Source: a bacterium (GTDB lineage: Bacteria > Chlamydiota > Chlamydiia > Chlamydiales > FEN-1388). From it: DNA of 5,788 bases. Shown piece by piece: positions 1 through 4,834 of this stretch (position 1 is the first letter of the stretch; every line of letters begins with the position of its first letter). A program made the position numbers and the translations under genes. A model generated the notes under the pieces. That model made no database searches and had not been told where the DNA came from. It saw nothing but the letters and a program-made list of their open reading frames with translations. The stretch is from contig JAJZPP010000051.1 of the NCBI GenBank assembly GCA_021811115.1, positions 1-5,788 on the forward strand. Reading direction: 5' to 3'.

Positions 1-173
1 GCCGACTCTACCACAACAGCCGTATCTCCTGCTTGTAACATGGAAGACTTCTTCGGCAATTCTATCCAGACGATCTCTCCAAGCGTCTCAAGAGCCGATC
101 GTGTCAACCCAACAGTCGCTGTCGTTCCTTCAACGACAACCCATTCTCCATTCTCCCCTGTATACCGCCTCAT
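1..173 (-). CDS. gcvH: Glycine cleavage system H protein (lipoyl carrier), 3' end outside window
   Basis: GcvH carries a lipoyl group on a conserved lysine. It shuttles aminomethyl intermediates in glycine cleavage and in some bacteria serves as a relay for lipoylation. Fifty-seven complete codons are visible. Residues 3-16 (RYT..NGEWVVVEG) match the family opening 'KYT.EHEWV..EG'. T20-V21-G22-L23-T24 matches 'ATVGIT', A27 to E38 (ALETLGEIVWIE) matches 'A...LGDIVFVELP', and A48-G49-D50 with V53-E56 matches 'AGD..AVVES'. The last partial codon (GC-) must encode Ala, giving ES-A where E. coli has ES-V, so the lipoyl-lysine should be the next residue, outside the window. The ATG (173-171) overlaps the upstream stop as ATGA, which implies translational coupling. 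AAAGGA at 188-183 sits 9 nt before it. A second in-frame ATG at 182-180 lies directly against that Shine-Dalgarno and is badly spaced, so I prefer 173. The family call is confident. Whether a full glycine cleavage system exists cannot be seen here. Confidence 0.88.
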   Translation of the reverse strand, partial: MRRYTGENGEWVVVEGTTATVGLTRSALETLGEIVWIELPKKSSMLQAGDTAVVVES

Positions 174-2494
174 GGAAACCATTCCTTTATGAGCTGCTCA
201 GCCCGATCGCAGATAGCCTCTCTGCCCAGCGATCGTTGGGTAGCAAACACTCCTTCAGAAAGCGGCTTCGAGTAATCGTCGATGCCCTTGCCCGTGACTA
301 CCGCCACAAATGGCCCGAGCTCTCGAGAATAGCGCGGAGCCATCCATGACCCAACGCCAACCTCAAAGGCATCAGAAAACTGGGGCTTCTCTTTCAGCTG
401 GAACCGGGCCTCATGCTCTTTTGCCATCACGAACAGGAACAATTCAGAAAGGGGCCGATCCTCCATCGACGCCTGGCCACCATGAGGATCAGTCTCTGGA
501 TAGACCGGAGTCACGAGCAGAGGATCCCCATTGGACAATGCCGACGAGTAGCGGATCACGTGCGGCAGGAACCGGACTGCCACTCGGGCCGATTTCAGAT
601 CATCCCACTGGCAATAGTGTGGATACTTCTTTCGGTATTCCGCAATCGCAAGATCCAGCTGTTTGAGTAGCGGGGCAAAGTGCATTTCAGCCACACGATC
701 TCTCACCTCGCTCAGCGGCTTCCACTCTCCCTTCGCATTTTTAAATTCAGAAGGGTGATCAGATCGCAGAACGATATACTGAGCCTCCAGAACCTTGTCG
801 AGGAGGCTATTGAGCGTCCCATCAGCAAGGAGATCAGGCAATGGGACAATATTTTCAGAGGCTCGCCTATCTTGCACGATGATACGGTAGAAATGGTGTT
901 TATCCTGCGTGTACGAAGCGAGCGCAGGAGACAACTCACCAATGGGAGCCGCAAACAGCATAGCGATGAATGAGGCTCGGTCACTGATGCCTTCAAATGG
1001 GAAAACTCCCCCTCGCAACCGTAACCCAACAGCGAGTGTCTCGGGCTTGGCAGCAGAGAGCGCCTCCTCACACCACTGTGGATGGGCCGCAATAATCGCC
1101 TCTTTCGCCAGGGTGTCCGCCTTGCTCTTCAGTTGGGCAGGCAACCCATCGATGGCTGTCAGGCGTGCCTCACGGGTCGAACCGCTTGATGCCAACTGCG
1201 GAATCACTTTCACAAGGCTCTCCCAATTGGCATCATCCACTTGCCAGTTCCATATATCGCGCAGGCGAATCCGTTTTGTCAACTCGTCGCACGAGACAGA
1301 GGCCATGCTGATGAGAACGTGACGATCCACCAGTTCTGGCCAGCTGGCTTGGACCTCCGCGGCTGTTTTTAATTTCTGCGGAAGGGCGAGGGAGGCTGGC
1401 TGATCGCTCTTCTCGCCAACCGCTTGGAACCACAACTCACGGGTGTAAAGGTCATTCATGGAGGTAAGCCGAAGGCAGGGTTGGAGCTGGTAGCAATCCA
1501 GGTCAACCGATTCATACTGGTGAGCCAGGTAGGAGGCGAGCGGCTCCCGATTGACGACGATTTTGAGCGGCAGTTCGATCAAGGCCCTTCGAAACAGGAG
1601 AACATCTGCCCACAGTTTGGTAGCTCGTGAGAGATCCATGGAGCACTCTTGGAGCGTCCTTCGCACCAAATCATCCGCCGTAAGCCCCTCTGCATGGGGC
1701 ACCTTTTTCAACGCCTCCTGAGCATTGTGGTAGAGGGAGGCGAGTGCCTCATCCGAAGAGACAGAATACCCTTCCTGCGAGGCGACGCTGGCTACCTGCA
1801 TAATGAACTGACATGCCTTCTCAAGAAATAAATTTCCAAACCAATCCGACAGTTGCTGGTAGCCGAACATGCCAAGTGGTCGGTTTTCCAAAGAGGCATC
1901 CGGCTCAAGCCAGGAAAACTGTTGCTGTTGGTAAGAGAGTATTTGACGAAGATAGGTTGGAGGGAATGACCTTTCAGCCAGGTAGAGGGCCGCCTTTTTC
2001 TTGTAGATCTCAACAGGATCATCAGATGTCACCGATTGATACGATTCCAACGCCTCTTTGACGCCAGGGGCAAAGTAGCTCCACACCTGCGTCGCGCTGA
2101 CAAAAGGCGCTTGAGGATGATGGTACGGCTGAAACGTCTTCTCACGGCGCAGCTTTGCCTGCCAATCAGCTTGAATTTCCGCCGCAAACTGTTGTACAAG
2201 CAGCTCACCGATGCCTGTAGCAATGATGTCATTGGCAATGACCCCATCGTTGAGTGGGTTGTAGGAGGAGGAGGCTCCATCTCCAGCCATGCTATCCATT
2301 GAGAGAAAATGGACATATTCGTTACACTCAGAGCGAACCACCCGTGTTCCATCCACTGTTTTAAAAACAACTGGATCGTCTCCCTTGTTCGATGTGAACG
2401 CTGTATACGTCCCAAAGAAAGAGAACGAAATAATGATCACGGCAGTGATTACAAAGTAGATCGCTCGTTGGTAACGTCGGAAGAAGGAAAACAT
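170..2494 (-). CDS. Membrane-anchored SurA/PpiD-like periplasmic folding factor (peptidyl-prolyl isomerase family)
   Basis: The protein has 774 residues. A short basic N-terminus (FFRRYQR, 4-10) precedes one hydrophobic segment at about 11-32 with no signal-peptidase site, predicting an inner-membrane anchor with the rest periplasmic, as in PpiD. Residues 43-65 (V.FKTVDGTRVVRSECNEYVHFL) follow the SurA N-terminal 'V.G..I...E' pattern, and helical, Gln/Ala/Leu-rich sequence follows to about 320. Residues 497-544 (F..EGISDRASFIAMLF...GELSPALAS...HHFYRIIVQDRR) resemble the second half of a parvulin domain ('F..A.. L..GE.S.PV.T..G.HII.V'), and 592-620 (KPLSEVRDRVAEMHFAPLL) resembles the usual PpiD/SurA post-parvulin helix. 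A clear catalytic first half of parvulin is not visible, so it may be a chaperone rather than an active isomerase. The start is ATG 2494-2492 with AAGGGA 8 nt upstream. It is first in an operon with gcvH (ATGA overlap) and divergent from the sulP gene. It could instead be a lineage-specific SurA_N-only protein. Membrane anchor and family resemblance are fairly sure; enzymatic activity is not. Confidence 0.72.
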   Translation of the reverse strand: MFSFFRRYQRAIYFVITAVIIISFSFFGTYTAFTSNKGDDPVVFKTVDGTRVVRSECNEYVHFLSMDSMAGDGASSSYNPLNDGVIANDIIATGIGELLVQQFAAEIQADWQAKLRREKTFQPYHHPQAPFVSATQVWSYFAPGVKEALESYQSVTSDDPVEIYKKKAALYLAERSFPPTYLRQILSYQQQQFSWLEPDASLENRPLGMFGYQQLSDWFGNLFLEKACQFIMQVASVASQEGYSVSSDEALASLYHNAQEALKKVPHAEGLTADDLVRRTLQECSMDLSRATKLWADVLLFRRALIELPLKIVVNREPLASYLAHQYESVDLDCYQLQPCLRLTSMNDLYTRELWFQAVGEKSDQPASLALPQKLKTAAEVQASWPELVDRHVLISMASVSCDELTKRIRLRDIWNWQVDDANWESLVKVIPQLASSGSTREARLTAIDGLPAQLKSKADTLAKEAIIAAHPQWCEEALSAAKPETLAVGLRLRGGVFPFEGISDRASFIAMLFAAPIGELSPALASYTQDKHHFYRIIVQDRRASENIVPLPDLLADGTLNSLLDKVLEAQYIVLRSDHPSEFKNAKGEWKPLSEVRDRVAEMHFAPLLKQLDLAIAEYRKKYPHYCQWDDLKSARVAVRFLPHVIRYSSALSNGDPLLVTPVYPETDPHGGQASMEDRPLSELFLFVMAKEHEARFQLKEKPQFSDAFEVGVGSWMAPRYSRELGPFVAVVTGKGIDDYSKPLSEGVFATQRSLGREAICDRAEQLIKEWFP
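183..188 (-). promoter_or_regulatory. Ribosome binding site of gcvH
   Basis: AAAGGA on the minus strand lies 9 nt before the ATG at 173-171 and inside the last codons of the upstream gene. The spacing selects this ATG over the in-frame ATG at 182-180. Together with the ATGA stop/start overlap it suggests coupled translation. Confidence 0.6.
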
Positions 2495-2501
2495 CGCTCG
2501 T

Positions 2502-2526
2502 CCCTTTTTGTCTAGTACGAAAAGGG
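2502..2526 (-). promoter_or_regulatory. Inverted repeat covering the ribosome binding site of the PpiD-like gene
   Basis: On the minus strand CCCTTTT (2526-2520) pairs exactly with AAAAGGG (2508-2502) across an 11-nt loop. The downstream arm contains the Shine-Dalgarno AAAAAGGGA that precedes ATG 2494. In a transcript that includes both arms the ribosome binding site would be closed. If the promoter proposed at 2529-2558 is right, transcription begins near 2522 and most of the upstream arm is not transcribed. It may therefore act only in longer transcripts, or simply be chance. Confidence 0.3.
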
Positions 2527-2528
2527 GA

Positions 2529-2558
2529 ATCGTAGCAAATGGCTTTCCTTTCGCTCAA
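2529..2558 (-). promoter_or_regulatory. Candidate sigma-70 type promoter for the PpiD-like/gcvH operon
   Basis: On the minus strand TTGAGC (2558-2553) and TACGAT (2534-2529) are separated by 18 bp, each matching 4 of 6 consensus bases. The predicted transcription start is near 2522, leaving a leader of about 28 nt before ATG 2494. The call rests on pattern matching in an 87-bp spacer, where chance matches are easy. Confidence 0.35.
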
Positions 2559-2566
2559 ACGTTTTT

Positions 2567-2572
2567 CATAAT
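2567..2572 (+). promoter_or_regulatory. Candidate -10 element for the sulP gene (very short leader)
   Basis: CATAAT matches 5 of 6 bases of the sigma-70 -10 consensus, but its 3' end is only 9 bp before the sulP ATG at 2582, so a transcript from it would be nearly leaderless. The best -35 at 17-bp spacing (TTTCCT, 2544-2549) is poor. The only ribosome-binding-like sequence is a weak GGTAGAG at 2573-2579. Confidence 0.25.
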
Positions 2573-2581
2573 GGTAGAGTA

Positions 2582-4276
2582 ATGAGTATCAAAGAAACCA
2601 TCCGGAAGTGGGCCTCATCCCCATCCATCAGCCCATTTGTTCCTAAAATTATCGTCTGCTTACTCGAAGGGTATACAAAACAGACCTTTATGCATGACCT
2701 GCTGGCTGGAATCACCGTCGGCATTATCGCCCTTCCTCTGGCGATGGCCTTCTCCATAGGCGCTGGCCTTGACCCTGAAAAGGGGTTGTATACCGCCATC
2801 GTGGCCGGTTTCTTAAACTCTTTTTTTGGAGGAAGCCGATTTGTCATTGGAGGGCCCACAGGAGCGTACGTCATCCTGATCTTTGGCGTCGTCCAAAAGT
2901 ACGGGTATGATGGGCTTATGTGCGCCACCATTCAAGCGGCCATCATGCTCTTCTTGCTTGGCATCCTCAGGTGTGGAACGCTCATCCGGTTCATCTCATA
3001 CCCTGTCATTGTCGGCTTCACAACCGGTATTGCGCTCGTGCTGATGGTCTCCCAAATCAACGATTTTTTTGGCTTACAGGTTCCTGTAAAAGCGGCGGAT
3101 GCCGTGAGCCGCATCAGCAATGGGATCGCCTATGCCTCTACCACAAACTGGTACGCTGTCTTTATCGGGGCGGCTACGTTAGCCCTCATCGTCGGTTTTA
3201 GGAAAATGTCCTCTCGGTTTCCGGGGGTCATCGTATCGCTTGCCATCACCACGGGTATCGCGACCCTTTTCCAGTTCCCCATCAGCACGATCGAATCAAC
3301 CTTTGGAATCATTCCTGCAAAGCTGCCCTCAATTCACTGGCCGACTATCTCATTAGAACTGGTCCGTCAAACCTTCCCCGATGCGGTTGGCATCGCGCTC
3401 CTTGGCGCCATTGAGTCGCTCCTGTGCGCCGTCATCGCCGATAGCCTTGCCGGAACACGCCACAAATCCAACTGCGAACTGGTGGCACAGGGGATCTCAA
3501 ACTTTGGTTCTGCGCTCTACGGAGGCATTCCGTCCACAGGGGCTATTGCGCGAACGACCGCCAGCATGCAGCTGAATGCCAGAACCCCTTTTGTCGGTAT
3601 CTTCCATAGCATCACGCTCCTCATCCTCATGCTTCTCTTAGCGCCACTCGCCAGCAAAATCCCGCTTGCTGCCCTCTCCTCAGTGCTCCTCTTCGTGGCG
3701 TGGAACATGTTAGAGATCGAACACATGAAGGATCTGGTCAAAGGCCACCTAGGTGAAGCGCTGGTCATGCTGATCACGCTTTCGATCACCATTCTGATCG
3801 ACTTGAACGCTGCTGTACAGGCAGGAGTCATTCTCTCCATCATTCTCTTCTTGAAGCGAAGCTCGGAGGCAACGACGGGCAAACTGTTGGAGGCGATCGA
3901 AGAGGATGAGCGGATCAGCGATGCTGCGCTTGATGGGGATGGAACGTGGAAGTATTCATTACCTGCTGATACCAAGATCTATGAGATTGAAGGGCCATTC
4001 TTCTTTGCTGTGGCCGACCTGCTATCTGATGTGCTCTCGCGGTTTGATACTCTCCCCAAAACGCTCATCTTGCGCATGCGTTCTGTCCCATTCATTGATT
4101 CGACGGCGATTAATGCTCTGAAACGGTTCTCTGCCCAGTGTGAGGCTAAAGGGGTACGACTGGTTTTGGCAGAGCTTTCGCCATCGGTTGAGAAGTCGCT
4201 AGAAGAGTTCCATTTCTTTGCCACGTTCCCCAAAGACCGGGTTATCAGCTCTATAGAGGGTCAGCTATTCAAGTAA
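2582..4276 (+). CDS. SulP/SLC26 family anion transporter with C-terminal STAS domain
   Basis: This 564-residue protein has the normal length and order for a bacterial SulP: a cytoplasmic N-terminus, a transmembrane domain at about 38-425 and a STAS domain at about 460-560. Family landmarks are LAGITVGIIALPLAMAF (41-57), AGLDPEKGLYTAIVAGF (61-77), GGPTGA (90-95, the anion-site region at TM3), E278 in GAIESLL at TM8, SN.EL.AQG (296-304), GGIPSTGAIART (314-325) and VAWNMLE (372-378). In the STAS part, VPFIDSTAINAL (502-513) aligns with the conserved loop equivalent to SpoIIAA's phosphoacceptor site. Such proteins move sulfate, bicarbonate or dicarboxylates in the inner membrane, often with H+ or Na+. 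The SN.EL..QG block is shared with bicarbonate-type members, but substrate cannot be decided from sequence. ATG 2582 is the only usable start, since the frame is closed by TAG at 2513-2515. It is divergent from the PpiD-like gene and followed 16 bp later by an 87-residue ORF. Confidence 0.95.
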   Translation: MSIKETIRKWASSPSISPFVPKIIVCLLEGYTKQTFMHDLLAGITVGIIALPLAMAFSIGAGLDPEKGLYTAIVAGFLNSFFGGSRFVIGGPTGAYVILIFGVVQKYGYDGLMCATIQAAIMLFLLGILRCGTLIRFISYPVIVGFTTGIALVLMVSQINDFFGLQVPVKAADAVSRISNGIAYASTTNWYAVFIGAATLALIVGFRKMSSRFPGVIVSLAITTGIATLFQFPISTIESTFGIIPAKLPSIHWPTISLELVRQTFPDAVGIALLGAIESLLCAVIADSLAGTRHKSNCELVAQGISNFGSALYGGIPSTGAIARTTASMQLNARTPFVGIFHSITLLILMLLLAPLASKIPLAALSSVLLFVAWNMLEIEHMKDLVKGHLGEALVMLITLSITILIDLNAAVQAGVILSIILFLKRSSEATTGKLLEAIEEDERISDAALDGDGTWKYSLPADTKIYEIEGPFFFAVADLLSDVLSRFDTLPKTLILRMRSVPFIDSTAINALKRFSAQCEAKGVRLVLAELSPSVEKSLEEFHFFATFPKDRVISSIEGQLFK

Positions 4277-4279
4277 AGT

Positions 4280-4285
4280 AAAGGA
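4280..4285 (+). promoter_or_regulatory. Ribosome binding site of the 87-residue ORF
   Basis: AAAGGA lies 7 nt before ATG 4293 in the 16-bp gap after sulP. It is the main support for the downstream ORF being translated, probably from a sulP read-through message, because there is no room for a terminator or promoter between the two. Confidence 0.5.
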
Positions 4286-4292
4286 ATCAGTT

Positions 4293-4556
4293 ATGTCAGG
4301 GATATATATTCAAGCCGCTACGCAGTGCAGTGACTACGGGTATTGGCAATTCTATGCGAGGATGTGGAATGGCGTACGTAATCACACACTTGCTGCACGA
4401 GCATGCGCACCACTTGTGTCTATGGCACAAGCGAGTAGCCATATCGTCTATCCATTGGCGAGTCTTTTTGAAGTAGCTATTCGAGTCATCGTTATTGCGA
4501 CAAAACGGTTGGTATTTCACAGCCCAGTGGTGTACGCACCAAATGCTGAACGATAG
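4293..4556 (+). CDS. Small hypothetical protein (87 aa) following sulP; possibly a truncated remnant
   Basis: I do not recognise this protein. Support for translation is the AAAGGA ribosome binding site with 7-nt spacing, the 16-bp gap to sulP in the same direction, and a non-random composition: an aromatic N-terminal part (CSDYGYWQFYARMWNGVRNH, 12-31), then an Ala-rich, moderately hydrophobic stretch at about 33-69 that could form amphipathic or membrane-associated helices. The minus-strand alternative across 4296-4568 is rich in Cys, His and Trp and has no comparable start signal, so the plus frame is preferred. Residues 67-87 and the stop codon lie over the 3' end of the convergent 107-residue gene, and composition changes there to a basic, Val-rich tail. 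This suggests that a once longer protein was cut by the arrival of its neighbour, or simply an overlapping 3' end. Function is unknown. It could also be non-coding. Confidence 0.5.
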   Translation: MSGIYIQAATQCSDYGYWQFYARMWNGVRNHTLAARACAPLVSMAQASSHIVYPLASLFEVAIRVIVIATKRLVFHSPVVYAPNAER

Positions 4557-4815
4557 CCTGTACGCCATGCTGATTCAAAGTGACACTCGTCACGCCGCGA
4601 AATATTCGAGAGCGATCCAAAAACTTCTCCAAACTCTTTCGATTGACGTAAACTGTCTTTCCTTCAACCTGGCATGCCTCAGCCACCCCGATATAACTTA
4701 GTAAATACCCTCGTACCGAGCCATATGCGTGTATGCCGGGTTTCTGACCTCCCTCTAGAGCTTGTGTATCCAAGCTGCTAAAAAGCCGACCAGATTTGTC
4801 AATAATAGGTTCCAT
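4492..4815 (-). CDS. Hypothetical protein (107 aa) downstream of the PPP phosphatase
   Basis: I do not recognise a family. The protein is soluble, with no signal peptide or membrane segment. Residues 34-72 (VRGYLLSYIGVAEA..., then TVYVNRKSLEKFLDRS) look like an alpha/beta core, with a Gly-rich segment before it (EGGQKPGIHAYGS, 21-33). The frame is open for ten more codons, to ATG 4845, which would overlap the phosphatase stop by 11 bp. I choose ATG 4815-4813 because AGAAAGGG (4830-4823) lies 7 nt before it, whereas ATG 4845 has no Shine-Dalgarno sequence. It follows the phosphatase by 19 bp in the same direction, so co-transcription is likely and a role linked to the phosphatase (partner, inhibitor or co-delivered protein) is possible but is pure inference. 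The TAA at 4494-4492 lies within the convergent 87-residue ORF. Confidence that it is a gene is good; function is unknown. Confidence 0.7.
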   Translation of the reverse strand: MEPIIDKSGRLFSSLDTQALEGGQKPGIHAYGSVRGYLLSYIGVAEACQVEGKTVYVNRKSLEKFLDRSRIFRGVTSVTLNQHGVQAIVQHLVRTPLGCEIPTVLSQ

Positions 4816-4822
4816 GTTGTAT

Positions 4823-4830
4823 CCCTTTCT
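4823..4830 (-). promoter_or_regulatory. Ribosome binding site of the 107-residue protein
   Basis: AGAAAGGG on the minus strand, 7 nt before ATG 4815-4813, lies in the 19-bp gap after the phosphatase stop codon (4837-4835). It decides the start of the downstream gene in favour of the internal ATG. Confidence 0.55.
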
Positions 4831-4834
4831 TGTT

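Noticed and set aside
310..666. 118-residue plus-strand ORF inside the PpiD-like gene
   Set aside because: It lies fully antisense to a well-supported gene, with low-complexity Pro/Ser/Arg/Gly-rich composition typical of shadow frames. The same applies to the other plus-strand ORFs between 101 and 2515.
712..1092. 126-residue minus-strand ORF in another frame of the PpiD-like gene
   Set aside because: It is Arg/Ser/Leu-rich with no start signal and is contained in a gene on the same strand.
3517..3975. 152-residue minus-strand ORF inside sulP
   Set aside because: It is antisense to conserved SulP motifs. Its Ser/Met/Arg-rich composition is what the reverse complement of membrane-protein codons gives.
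4277..4491. Search for a terminator after sulP or after the 107-residue gene
   Set aside because: I see no GC-rich hairpin followed by a T-run on either strand, so none is called.
4296..4568. 90-residue minus-strand ORF opposite the small ORF behind sulP
   Set aside because: It is rich in Cys, His and Trp and has no ribosome binding site. It overlaps the end of the 107-residue gene on the same strand, and the plus-strand frame explains the region better.
4759..4776. Perfect 6-bp inverted repeat AGCTTG/CAAGCT with a 6-nt loop
   Set aside because: It is short, within coding sequence and has no U-run after it. It is expected by chance in a window of this size.
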